Origin: Variovorax sp. V213
GTDB taxonomy: Bacteria; Pseudomonadota; Gammaproteobacteria; Burkholderiales; Burkholderiaceae_C
Reading direction: 5' to 3'
Length of the DNA: 64,000 nt
NCBI RefSeq assembly: GCF_041154455.1
Contig: NZ_AP028664.1
Span: 62,001-126,000 of the forward strand
The position numbers were made by a program, and so were the translations under genes. The notes below the pieces were generated by a model. It saw nothing but the letters and a program-made list of their open reading frames with translations, did no database searches and was not told where the DNA came from. How positions within the stretch are numbered: the stretch's first letter is position 1; each line of letters begins with the position of its first letter. Below are positions 1 to 7,457 of this stretch, in pieces.

Positions 1-26
1 TCGTCGTCGCTTTCTTCGATGCTCAC
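1..26 (-). CDS. Possible N-terminus of a further gene in the leftward operon (cut by window edge)
   Basis: On the minus strand a GTG codon (26-24) overlaps the TGA stop of the reductase gene as GTGA, a coupling seen many times elsewhere in this window. The frame stays open for the eight codons left and reads V/M-S-I-E-E-S-D-D. Nothing more can be said about the product. A Rieske-type oxygenase subunit or another pathway enzyme would fit the reductase next door, but that is a guess from context only. Confidence 0.25.
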
Positions 27-994
27 AGCTGCAGTACCAGTTCCTGCCCCTTGGCGCGCGAGCAGCACAAGGCCACCTTGTGGCGCCGCTCGGTGCCCGT
101 GAGGCAGAAGTCGCGGTGCTCCGCGCCCTCGCCGTCGCCTTCGACCACGCAGGTGCCGCACAGCCCCTGCTGGCACGACACCGGAATGTCGATGCCGACT
201 TCATGCAGCGCATCGACGGCGGTCTGGTCGGCTGCCACCGGAACGCTGATGTTGCGCTGCGCGAGCTTCAGCGTGAAGGGCAGGCCGGTGCTCGTGTCGG
301 CGTCCGTCGGCGCGGCAAAGTATTCGGCGTGCTGCGCGTCTTCGGGCCAGTGTGCGGCGGCCTCTCGCACGGCCTGCATGAAACCAGCGGGGCCGCAGAC
401 GTAAAGGTGCGTTTCGGGCGCACGCTCGGCCAGCAGCGCGCGCAGGTCGATGCGCTGCGAGGCGTCGCCCTGGTCGAGGTGCAGCCGCAGGTGCGGCGCC
501 AGCGCGGGGTCGCGCAGCGCTTCGGCAAAGGCCAGGTGCTCTTCGCTTCGCGCGAACACGCAGAGCGTGAAGTCCGCGCCGCGCGCAGCGAGCGCCTGCG
601 CCATCGCCAGCAGCGGCGTCATGCCGATGCCGCCGGCCAGCAGCAGGTGGTGCGTTGCTTCTTCGCGCAGCGGAAAGGTGTTGCGCGGCGCGCTGATCGC
701 GAGCAGGTCGCCCTCGCGCACGCGCTCGTGCATCGAGGCCGAGCCGCCACGGCTCGCGGCCTCGCGCTTCACGCCGATCACATACGAGGCGGCGTTCGAC
801 GGCGCATTCGAAGACCATCGTGCCAGCGAGTACTGGCGCGAAAACCCGCCGGGCATGTGCACGTCGATGTGCGCCCCGGCCTCGTAGCCCGGTAGCGCGC
901 GGCCCCACGGATGCGTCAGCTCGAAGGCGAGGATCTCGGGCGTCTGGCGCGAGATGCGTTCGACGCGGACGGTCAGCGTGCGTTCGAGGCTCAT
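23..994 (-). CDS. Phthalate-dioxygenase-reductase-type ferredoxin oxidoreductase (VanB/PobB-like)
   Basis: A 323-residue class IA oxygenase reductase that would pass electrons from NAD(P)H through flavin to a 2Fe-2S centre and on to a Rieske oxygenase. The N-terminal flavin-binding part carries RQYSLA, the nucleotide-binding part has LLLAGGIGMTPLLAMA and the YVCGPAGFM signature, and the C-terminal plant-type 2Fe-2S domain has CQQGLCGTC followed by a fourth cysteine in RDFC. The domain order is that of the phthalate dioxygenase reductase family. Start MSLERTL at 994 gives the family's usual length; a longer open frame reaching 1381 overlaps the upstream gene and was not used. It is the last complete gene of the leftward operon. 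No oxygenase is visible in the window, so its partner may lie just beyond the left edge. Confidence 0.9.
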   Translation of the reverse strand: MSLERTLTVRVERISRQTPEILAFELTHPWGRALPGYEAGAHIDVHMPGGFSRQYSLARWSSNAPSNAASYVIGVKREAASRGGSASMHERVREGDLLAISAPRNTFPLREEATHHLLLAGGIGMTPLLAMAQALAARGADFTLCVFARSEEHLAFAEALRDPALAPHLRLHLDQGDASQRIDLRALLAERAPETHLYVCGPAGFMQAVREAAAHWPEDAQHAEYFAAPTDADTSTGLPFTLKLAQRNISVPVAADQTAVDALHEVGIDIPVSCQQGLCGTCVVEGDGEGAEHRDFCLTGTERRHKVALCCSRAKGQELVLQL

Positions 995-1011
995 GGTGTG
1001 TGTCTCCGTGG

Positions 1012-1602
1012 CTAGATGCTGTGCAGCTTGCGTGAAACGCGTTCGATGAAATGGGTGCGGTCGCGTTCGGTCACGGCGTTCATGTCGTGCAGCTGCAGCC
1101 ATGTCACCTTGCAGCGCCACGCGAACAGCGTCCGCAGCGCCCGCGTGAACAGCCGCCGGCCCGGGTCGCCGATCATCATCACGAACCAGCGCGGCGAGCC
1201 GCCCGTGGTCACCACCGTCAGCCGCCGGATGTGCCGCATGCCGGACTTCGCGAGCTGTCCCTTGCGCTCGGCCGGCAAGAAAGCCACGCCCGGCAGCCAC
1301 ACCCGTTCGAGCCAGCCCTTGAGCATGGACGGCGGTCCGTGGAACCAGGTGGGATAGACGAACACCAGGTGCTCGGCCCACAGCAGCGCGTCGACATGCG
1401 GCTTCACGCGTTCGCGGATCAATTCGGGGTTCTCGAGATAGGCGATGCGCTCTTCGCGGGTCAGCGTCGGGTCGAAGCCCTCGGCATACAGGTCGATGGC
1501 CCGGACCGGATGCCGGGGCTCGAGGGCTTCGAGGGCCGTGCGATAGAGCGCGTGGTTGAAGCTGTCAGGGTTCGGATGGCAATGGACGACGAGCGTTTTC
1601 AT
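1012..1602 (-). CDS. NAD(P)H-dependent quinone oxidoreductase, flavodoxin-2 fold
   Basis: About 196 residues starting MKTLVVHCHPNPDSFNHAL, the typical opening of the flavodoxin-like NQO1/KefF family, in which the HCHPNPDSFN loop binds flavin phosphate. The stretch FVYPTWFHGPPSMLKGWLERVWLPG is diagnostic, being the second flavin-binding loop and dimer contact. Two-electron reduction of a quinone or related electrophile is the family activity; the substrate here is unknown. The start is uncertain: 1602 fits the family N-terminus but has no clear ribosome site, and in-frame starts at 1617 and 1656 are possible. It sits between the ABC binding protein and the oxygenase reductase in the same direction, so a quinone- or catechol-level intermediate is plausible. 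Confidence 0.85.
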   Translation of the reverse strand: MKTLVVHCHPNPDSFNHALYRTALEALEPRHPVRAIDLYAEGFDPTLTREERIAYLENPELIRERVKPHVDALLWAEHLVFVYPTWFHGPPSMLKGWLERVWLPGVAFLPAERKGQLAKSGMRHIRRLTVVTTGGSPRWFVMMIGDPGRRLFTRALRTLFAWRCKVTWLQLHDMNAVTERDRTHFIERVSRKLHSI

Positions 1603-1633
1603 GAAGGAGGGCCGCATCGCCTGTCGGCGAGAC

Positions 1634-1703
1634 GGGGTCAGAGCCCAAGGGAACAAAGGCCGCGCAGTGCCTTATGGCAACCCAGGCGCCGGCATCTGAC
1701 CCC
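1634..1703. repeat. REP-like inverted repeat, GGGGTCAGA ... TCTGACCCC
   Basis: A perfect 9-bp inverted repeat (GGGGTCAGA at 1634-1642, TCTGACCCC at 1695-1703) with a 52-base loop. It lies in the gap between the ABC binding-protein gene and the quinone reductase gene. Similar GGGGTCAGA-headed palindromes are the type of REP sequence mobilised by RAYT transposases in proteobacteria; no transposase is nearby. It might also fold in the transcript and weaken expression of the last two operon genes. Confidence 0.45.
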
Positions 1704-1743
1704 GGCGCAAGCCCCGCGCGACCCACGGGAGAAAACGGCGTGC

Positions 1744-2781
1744 TTACTTTGCGGTGAGCTTCTTGCGGACGTCGACGCCGACGCCCTTGTTGACGAACTG
1801 CGTGGTGACGACCTTCGAGAGATCGATCTCGCCCGGCTTGTACAGGCCGGCCTTCACCATCTTGTCGTAGAAGTCCTTCACGCGGGCTTCGTCCATGGCG
1901 CCGATGCCCTTGGTGAGCGAGTCGCCGCTGTCGACGATGCCCATCTTCTTCATCAGCTCGATGGAGCCCAGCGATGCGGCAACCGGCGAGTCGGGGTTGA
2001 TCTTGGCGATCATCTCGTTGGCGGCCTTGTTGTCGCCGTAGAGGTAGTTGTTCCAGCCGATGATCGAGGCCTCGACGAACTTGCGCACGGTCTCGGGCTT
2101 GGTCTTGACGAGCTCGGCGCGCGTCTCGATGGTGGTCGAGTAGGTCGAGAAGCCGTTGTCGGCCAAGAGCTGCACCACCGGGTCGAAGCCGGCCTGCGCC
2201 TTGATCGAGAGCGGCTCCGAAATGGCGTAGCCCTGTTGAATGGACTTCTTGTCGGCCAGGAACGGACCCACGTTGAAGGTGTAGGGCTTGAGCTGCGAAT
2301 CCTTGAAGCCATGCTCGGACTTCATCCACTGCCAGAAGCTGAACTGGCCGTCCTTGCCGATGAAGGCGACGGGCGCCTTGGCCATGTCCTTGAAGGTGTC
2401 GTAGCCCTGGCCGGGATGCGCGAACATCGCCTGCGGATCTTTCTGGAAGAAGGCCGCGACCACCACCGTGGGCACGCCGTTCTTCACGTTGTCGAAAGAC
2501 TGCAGCAGGTTGCCGGTCATCAGGAAGTCGACCTTGCCGCCCGGCAGCATCGGCCGGTTGTTGACCATCGGGCCGCCCTGCTGGATGTCGACGTCCAGGC
2601 CGTACTTCTTGTAGGTGCCGTCCACCAGCGCCTGGTAGAAGCCGCCGTGGCCGGCCTGCGCCTTCCAGTTGGTGGCAAATACCACTTTTTCCTGCGCCTG
2701 CACGGCGAAGGCGGCAGCCGTCAGGGCCAGGCCCATGGCAAGGGCGCCGAGCGGGCGAATGCGGAAATCGGGAATGCGCAT
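1744..2781 (-). CDS. ABC transporter substrate-binding protein, NMT1/THI5 (SsuA/TauA/ThiY-like)
   Basis: A 345-residue periplasmic protein with a signal peptide (MRIPDFRIRPLGALAMGLAL ... AVQAQ, cleavage near residue 30). The mature start has NWKAQAGHGGFYQAL and YKKYGLDVDI, the signature of the NMT1 family that binds pyrimidines, taurine, sulfonates or aromatic and heterocyclic ligands. The start at 2781 is supported by an AGGAG ribosome site about nine bases upstream. With the permease and ATPase genes upstream in the same operon it forms a full importer, although the FAD oxidase gene separates it from the permease. The ligand cannot be read from the sequence; the amidohydrolase and oxidase neighbours favour a nitrogen-containing ring compound. 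Confidence 0.9.
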   Translation of the reverse strand: MRIPDFRIRPLGALAMGLALTAAAFAVQAQEKVVFATNWKAQAGHGGFYQALVDGTYKKYGLDVDIQQGGPMVNNRPMLPGGKVDFLMTGNLLQSFDNVKNGVPTVVVAAFFQKDPQAMFAHPGQGYDTFKDMAKAPVAFIGKDGQFSFWQWMKSEHGFKDSQLKPYTFNVGPFLADKKSIQQGYAISEPLSIKAQAGFDPVVQLLADNGFSTYSTTIETRAELVKTKPETVRKFVEASIIGWNNYLYGDNKAANEMIAKINPDSPVAASLGSIELMKKMGIVDSGDSLTKGIGAMDEARVKDFYDKMVKAGLYKPGEIDLSKVVTTQFVNKGVGVDVRKKLTAK

Positions 2782-2837
2782 GGGAACGTGCTCCTGTGGA
2801 GGTTTTGGAAAGTGCGGGACGCGAAGACTAAATCTTT

Positions 2838-4235
2838 TCAGCGCTCGATGGCCATGGCGGAATGCCAGCCGCGCATTTTTCCCGGGTTCATGAGGCCCAT
2901 CGGGTCGCTGCGCTTCTTGAATTCGATCTGCTGCGTGTCGATGGTCTTCATGCCGCCGTCTTCGATGGTGACGACGTGCGGGTTGAAGATCTTGCAGCCG
3001 CCCTGCGATTCGATCTCGCGGATCACTTCGTACTGATGGGCCTCGCCCTTCCAGCGCACAAGCAGGATGCCGAAGGTGCCGCATTCGCCGCCGGCGCGCG
3101 CAAAGTCCTGGTGCTGCAGCACGTCGTCGCCGAAGATTTGCAGATGGCGCTCGACCACCGACGGGTCGAAGGGCTGGGCGTAGGCGACCTGCAAGTAGGT
3201 CCAGCCGCGGTCGGCTTTCAGCGCCTGCAGCGTCGTGTGGTTGAACGCGCATTCGTAGGCGGGCGGCAGGCCCTCTGCGAGCAATTCGGGTTCGGTGCCC
3301 GCGACGGAGAGGGTGCCGCCATGCGCGGCCGCGAGCGCGCGGAACTCGGCCATCGAATCGGGCGCGACCATGCTGAACACCGCATGCCGGTCGGGCGGAA
3401 AGCGGTCGCGCATGGCCGTGTAGTAGGGCGAGAAGCGCGCCTCGACCGTCGAGAGAAGAAAGATGTCGAGCGTGGGCGCCTGTGCCGCAATGCCGAAGGC
3501 TAGCGCGCCGCGGTACGTCTCGAACAGCACCGTGCAGTGCACCCATTCGACGGCTGGGCTCAGCGCCACTTCCACCTCGAGGATCACGCCGTTGGTGCCG
3601 TAGGCGTGGTGCACCTGCTGGATCTCGTTGCCCTGCAGCTCGATGACGCACGGCTCCCGCTCCACGGTCATCACGCGAGCGCGCAGCAGGTTGCCGGGGT
3701 CGCGCAGGATGCCGTGGCGGAACGAGCCGATGCCGCCGAAGCCGCCCGCGATGAAACCGCCGATGGACGCCACGTGCCAGGTCGAGGGCCACATGCGCAG
3801 CGCCTGCCCGGTCTCGCGCGCCGCAAGGTCGATGTCGTGCATGCGCGCGCCAGCCTCGACGCGGATGCGGCCCGACTGGATGTCGAGCACGCGGCACATC
3901 TGCGTCACGTCCAGCACGATGCCGCCGTCGAGCGGCACGCACTGGCCGTAGTTGCCAGTACCGCCCGCGCGCACCGTGAGCGGCAGCTTCCACTTTGCGG
4001 CCGTGGCCGCGACCTGGCGCACATCGTCCTGGGTGCTGACCTTGACGACGAGGTCGGCCACGCAGCCCGCGAGCTGCGCGGTGAGGATGGGGCTGTACCA
4101 GTAGAAGTCCTTGGAGAGCTGCTTGCGCTGGCTGGGCGCGGTGATCAGATTGAGGCCGCGCAGGTCTTCGCGCACGGCGTCCCAGTCGACAGCAGGCACG
4201 ATGGTCCTAGCGTTCACGGCGCATTTCGCTTTCAT
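2838..4235 (-). CDS. FAD-linked oxidase (FAD_binding_4, GlcD/vanillyl-alcohol-oxidase type)
   Basis: A 465-residue flavoprotein. The PCMH-type FAD domain lies in roughly residues 55-230, with the glycine-rich phosphate loops RAGGTGNYGQCVPLDGG and SIGGFIAGGFGGIGSFRHG; the C-terminal half is the substrate domain of the same family and ends with the usual MGLMNPGKM. Such enzymes dehydrogenate hydroxy acids, phenols or lactones. The gene overlaps the end of the permease gene by 29 bases, so translation is probably coupled; a GTG at about codon 8 is an alternative start. Its position between transporter genes suggests that it acts on the imported compound. No histidine or cysteine for covalent flavin attachment can be assigned with certainty. 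Confidence 0.85.
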   Translation of the reverse strand: MKAKCAVNARTIVPAVDWDAVREDLRGLNLITAPSQRKQLSKDFYWYSPILTAQLAGCVADLVVKVSTQDDVRQVAATAAKWKLPLTVRAGGTGNYGQCVPLDGGIVLDVTQMCRVLDIQSGRIRVEAGARMHDIDLAARETGQALRMWPSTWHVASIGGFIAGGFGGIGSFRHGILRDPGNLLRARVMTVEREPCVIELQGNEIQQVHHAYGTNGVILEVEVALSPAVEWVHCTVLFETYRGALAFGIAAQAPTLDIFLLSTVEARFSPYYTAMRDRFPPDRHAVFSMVAPDSMAEFRALAAAHGGTLSVAGTEPELLAEGLPPAYECAFNHTTLQALKADRGWTYLQVAYAQPFDPSVVERHLQIFGDDVLQHQDFARAGGECGTFGILLVRWKGEAHQYEVIREIESQGGCKIFNPHVVTIEDGGMKTIDTQQIEFKKRSDPMGLMNPGKMRGWHSAMAIER

Positions 4236-5097
4236 GCCAATGGCCGAGCACGAGGCGCGACAGGGCCGCGAACACGATGAAGATCACGATGCCGAGCAGG
4301 GACACCAGCAGCAGCGCCGCGAACATCATCGGGATCTCGGTGCGAAAGCTCGATTCGAGAATGCGCGAGGCGAGGCCCGTCTCCTTGCCTGCGGTGCCGG
4401 CCGTGAACTCGGCCACCACCGCGCCGATCAGGCTCAGGCCGCCCGCGATCTTCAGGCCCGCCATGAAGTACGGCAGCGCGCTGGGTGCGAGCAGGTAGCG
4501 GAAGGTCTGCCACGGCGAGGCCTTGTAGAGCTGGAACAAATCGCGCAGATTGCTGTCCGCGCTTTTCAGCCCGATGACCGTGTTCGACAGGATCGGGAAG
4601 AAGGCAACGATCCACGCGCACAGCAGCAGCGCCGCCGTGGTGCTGGACACGTAGATCAATATCAGCGGCGCAATTGCGATGATCGGCGTCACCTGCAGGA
4701 TCACCGCGATCGGGAACAGGCCGATCTCCACCCATTTGAAGAGCGCGAACGCAATCGCCAGCAGCACGCCGCCCACGATGGCGGCACCGAGCGCGAGCAG
4801 CGTGAGCTTCACCGTGAACCACAGCGCGCTGGAGAGCGAGCCCCAGTTGTCGAACAGGGTGCGCAGGATGAGCGATGGCGCGGGCAGGATGTAATGCGGA
4901 ATGTTGTTGGCGCGAACCATCCATTCCCACGCCAGAAGCAGCAGGGTGACGATGCCGGCCGGCACCGCGATGCGCAGCATCGATTCGCGCCGGTGCAGTT
5001 TGTCTTCGTGCGCACGCAGCATCGCTTCGGAGGGCGCGACGTCGGCCGCATCCATCGGCACATCGGCCGGCACGGCGGGCTCAGTGATCGATGTCAT
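4207..5097 (-). CDS. ABC transporter permease (SsuC/TauC/ThiX-like)
   Basis: A 296-residue inner-membrane protein with about six hydrophobic segments (IVTLLLLAWEWMV, LTLLALGAAIVGGVLLAIAF, IAIAPLILIYV, LLLCAWIVAFFPIL, a segment near FMAGLKIAGGLSLIGAVVA, and the C-terminal MFAALLLVSLLGIVIFIVF). The cytoplasmic EAA-type loop is visible around DLFQLYKASPWQTFRYLLAPSALP. Start MTSITEP at 5097 is preferred; a start at 5109 would add four residues. It overlaps the ATPase gene by 17 bases. It is the channel of the NMT1-type importer encoded here. Confidence 0.9.
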   Translation of the reverse strand: MTSITEPAVPADVPMDAADVAPSEAMLRAHEDKLHRRESMLRIAVPAGIVTLLLLAWEWMVRANNIPHYILPAPSLILRTLFDNWGSLSSALWFTVKLTLLALGAAIVGGVLLAIAFALFKWVEIGLFPIAVILQVTPIIAIAPLILIYVSSTTAALLLCAWIVAFFPILSNTVIGLKSADSNLRDLFQLYKASPWQTFRYLLAPSALPYFMAGLKIAGGLSLIGAVVAEFTAGTAGKETGLASRILESSFRTEIPMMFAALLLVSLLGIVIFIVFAALSRLVLGHWHESEMRRER

Positions 5098-5869
5098 GCA
5101 GCGCTCCATGCAGGGACCGCGACACCGCCGTGCAGTGCGCGTTGTAGCGGCCCGAGGTGCGAAAGTCCTCGCCGCGCGGATAGGGCTCGTCGATGCGGAT
5201 CTCGTCGATCACCCGGCCCGGGCGTGCCGCCATTACCACGATGCGGTTCGAGAGATACACCGACTCGTACACGCTGTGCGTGACGAACACCACCGAGAAG
5301 CGATGCTCGCGCCAGATGGCCAGCAGGTCGTTGTTGAGCTTGATGCGCGTCATCTCGTCGAGCGCGGCAAAGGGCTCGTCCATCAGCAAGAGGCGCGGAT
5401 GCGTGACCAGTGCGCGCGCAATCGACACGCGCATCTTCATGCCGCCCGAAAGCTCGCGCGGATACACGTCGGCGAAGCGCGAAAGGCCCACCATCTCCAG
5501 CACCTGCCGCACCACGGGCGCGGCGGCGTCGCGACTCTGTCCCGCCAGCTTGAGCGGCAGCCACACGTTGTCGAATACCTTGGCCCAGGGCATGAGCGTG
5601 GGCTCCTGGAACACGAAGCCCAGGTCGCGGTCGCTTCGGGTCTTTCCGGTGTTGGCGCCCGACCAATGCATCTCGCCCGAACTGAGCCGGGTGAGCCCGG
5701 CGATCAGCCGCAGCGCGGTGCTCTTGCCGCAGCCCGATGGGCCGAGAAAGCTGATGAAATCGTGCTCGCCGATGTCGAGCGTCATGCCCTGCAGTGCGAG
5801 CGTGCCATTGGCAAAGCGCTTGCTGACGTGGCGCAGGCTGACCAGCGGTGGCGTAGGTTCGAAGGTCAT
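5081..5869 (-). CDS. ABC transporter ATP-binding protein (SsuB/TauB-like)
   Basis: A 262-residue ATPase with every nucleotide-binding motif in order: Walker A GPSGCGKST near residue 44, Q-loop FQEPTLMPW, signature LSGGMKMRVSIARAL, Walker B LLLMDEPFAALD and H-switch VTHSVYES. It powers the importer formed with the permease and the NMT1 binding protein. It overlaps the creatininase gene by four bases (ATGA), so the amidohydrolase and the transporter are transcribed together. Confidence 0.93.
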   Translation of the reverse strand: MTFEPTPPLVSLRHVSKRFANGTLALQGMTLDIGEHDFISFLGPSGCGKSTALRLIAGLTRLSSGEMHWSGANTGKTRSDRDLGFVFQEPTLMPWAKVFDNVWLPLKLAGQSRDAAAPVVRQVLEMVGLSRFADVYPRELSGGMKMRVSIARALVTHPRLLLMDEPFAALDEMTRIKLNNDLLAIWREHRFSVVFVTHSVYESVYLSNRIVVMAARPGRVIDEIRIDEPYPRGEDFRTSGRYNAHCTAVSRSLHGALHDIDH

Positions 5870-6687
5870 TTCCAGGCCGGTTCGTTGGCGAGGCGCGAGA
5901 GCGGAAACCGGTCCACCTCCTGCAGCAGCAGGGCGAAGCGGCGGCCCACGTGGTCGAGCACGGCGGAGCCCTTCTCGGCCGTGGCGCGCGTGGCGTCGCC
6001 GGCTGCGCCGGCGGGGTTGATGTCGTGCATCTGCCAGCCGAGCTTGCCGGTGGGCGTGATCGAGAGGAATGTGTTCTCGGCGGCCAGGTCCTCGGTCATC
6101 GAGTGGAAGTTCTGGAACCGGTCGGCGCGCACGTGGTCGGGCGCAAGGTGCAGCATCACCGAGCTTTCGAGGTCGCCGGCGTGGATGCCGTGCCTGCCCT
6201 CATGCGCGGTGAAGAGCCCTTCGGGCAACCCCAGCGTGTACCAGTTGGCGGCGACGACCATCATGCCGTGCTCTTCGCGCAAGTCGCGCGCCACGATGTC
6301 CATCACGCTCATCTGGCCGCCGTGGCTGTTGTAGAGCACCAGCTTGCGCACGCCGGCCTTCGCCACGCATGCGCCGATGTCCTTCCACAGCGAGATCAGC
6401 GTGGTGGCCGAGACGGTGAGCGTGCCCGGGTAGCGCGAATGCTCGTTGCTCTTGCCGTAGGGCACGGTCGGCAGGAAGAGCGCCGGCAAGTCGTGGGGCA
6501 GGTGCGGGAGCGCGGCGCGCACCATGCCGTCGATGGTGGCCGTGTCGGTCGACATCGGCAGATGGGGACCGTGCTGCTCGGTAGCGCCCACCGGCAGCAC
6601 GGCGATGAGCCGTTCGCGGTCGAGGCGGGAGAACTCTTCGCTGGTCAGGTCGGACCAGAAGCGGCTGCGCAAGGGGACCGGGTTCAT
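5866..6687 (-). CDS. Creatininase-family metal-dependent amidohydrolase
   Basis: A 273-residue protein of the creatininase/FAPy-deformylase/IolN superfamily, which opens cyclic amides or removes formyl groups using two metal ions. Signatures are all present: GATEQHGPHLP (metal-binding Glu and His), STDTATIDG, YNSHGGQ and GIHAGDLESSVMLHL (histidine and catalytic glutamate region). The start at 6687 has a GAGG ribosome site; a longer frame to 6846 runs through the promoter region and was rejected. It is the first gene of the leftward operon and so probably performs the entry reaction on the compound brought in by the ABC transporter. True creatininase activity is not implied, because creatinase and sarcosine oxidase genes are absent. 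Confidence 0.88.
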   Translation of the reverse strand: MNPVPLRSRFWSDLTSEEFSRLDRERLIAVLPVGATEQHGPHLPMSTDTATIDGMVRAALPHLPHDLPALFLPTVPYGKSNEHSRYPGTLTVSATTLISLWKDIGACVAKAGVRKLVLYNSHGGQMSVMDIVARDLREEHGMMVVAANWYTLGLPEGLFTAHEGRHGIHAGDLESSVMLHLAPDHVRADRFQNFHSMTEDLAAENTFLSITPTGKLGWQMHDINPAGAAGDATRATAEKGSAVLDHVGRRFALLLQEVDRFPLSRLANEPAWK

Positions 6688-6736
6688 CGTGGCGGACCTC
6701 GTGGTGACGGGCAATAAGGACGGATGATGAGCTAAA

Positions 6737-6752
6737 TTATCCGTTCGGTCAA
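6737..6752. promoter_or_regulatory. TetR-type operator candidate before the catabolic operon
   Basis: An imperfect 16-bp dyad, TTATCCGTTCGGTCAA, with symmetric positions TTNNCCGNNCGGNNAA. It lies 50 bases upstream of the creatininase start in an unusually A/T-rich patch. The CCG-NN-CGG core resembles operators of TetR-family repressors. No regulator gene adjoins it within the window, so the cognate protein would be encoded elsewhere. Confidence 0.4.
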
Positions 6753-6822
6753 AAAAAGGTGGGATGGCAGTTACCCCCATGCGGCCGCCGCTCGAAGCTC
6801 GAAATGCGGCACCTGCGCCTAC

Positions 6823-6851
6823 TTGATGGCGGCTCTCCTTGGGCATATAAG
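6823..6851 (+). promoter_or_regulatory. Sigma70 promoter of the cytochrome oxidase operon
   Basis: TTGATG at 6823-6828 and TATAAG at 6846-6851 are separated by exactly 17 bases, close to the sigma70 consensus and the best match seen in this window. The predicted transcript starts near 6858, about 40 bases before the first gene. Between them is a small hairpin, TCGTC-GCAA-GACGA at 6871-6884, a GNRA-type tetraloop just upstream of the AAAGGGGG ribosome site. Confidence 0.6.
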
Positions 6852-6896
6852 TCGTTCATGGTTCCTTGACTCGTCGCAAGACGAAAGGGGGATGCT

Positions 6897-7412
6897 GTGA
6901 AGAGACGCATCTACTGGTTAGTGCCGGACCTGGCGAGCGCCAGGCAGACAATGGACGATCTGGTCCGGGCGCGCGTCGACGTGGCGCACATCCATTTCGC
7001 CGGACCGGAAGGCATGGACATGGCCGGGCTCCACGCGGCCAACGTGTGGCAAACCTCCGACCTCGTCCACGCAGCCAAGACCGGCTGGGTGGTCGGCAGT
7101 GCCTGCGGCATCGTCGTCGGCCTCGTGGCCGCGCTGATGTTTCCGATCATCGGCGACGACCCCGAATGGGAGGTGGCCGTGCTCGTGGCCGTCCTGGGTG
7201 GCGTGGTCGGCGCCTGGTCGGCCAGCATGGTCGGCATTTCCATCCCGAGCCCCAGGCTGCAACGTTTCGAGGGCGCCATCGCACAGGGGCAGATCCTGCT
7301 GATGGTGGACCTGCCGCGTTCCCGCGTGCGGGACGTCGAGGCGCTGCTGCAGTCCGCGCATCCCGAAGCCCGGTTCGAGGGTGAAGAGCCCCAGGTCCCG
7401 GCGTTCCTCTGA
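6897..7412 (+). CDS. DUF1269-like small membrane protein leading the oxidase operon
   Basis: A 171-residue protein starting with GTG after an AAAGGGGG ribosome site. It has a short soluble N-terminus with an MKRRIYWLVPDLASARQTMD opening, two hydrophobic stretches around residues 60-82 (GWVVGSACGIVVGLVAALMF) and 90-112 (VAVLVAVLGGVVGAWSASMVG), and a soluble C-terminus with a LLMVDLPRSRVRDVEALL motif. This resembles DUF1269-type proteins of unknown role. It precedes the oxidase subunit II gene by 45 bases and shares its promoter, so a function in assembling or regulating the oxidase is possible but unproven. Confidence 0.75.
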   Translation: MKRRIYWLVPDLASARQTMDDLVRARVDVAHIHFAGPEGMDMAGLHAANVWQTSDLVHAAKTGWVVGSACGIVVGLVAALMFPIIGDDPEWEVAVLVAVLGGVVGAWSASMVGISIPSPRLQRFEGAIAQGQILLMVDLPRSRVRDVEALLQSAHPEARFEGEEPQVPAFL

Positions 7413-7457
7413 AGCGCGAATGAGCCCCTGAGCCTATGCCGAGCCGAGGGAACGCAC

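Noticed and set aside
1744..3993. Long frame joining the binding-protein gene to the FAD oxidase region
   Set aside because: Only the part from 2781 down has a signal peptide and family motifs; the upstream part is a shadow of the FAD oxidase gene.
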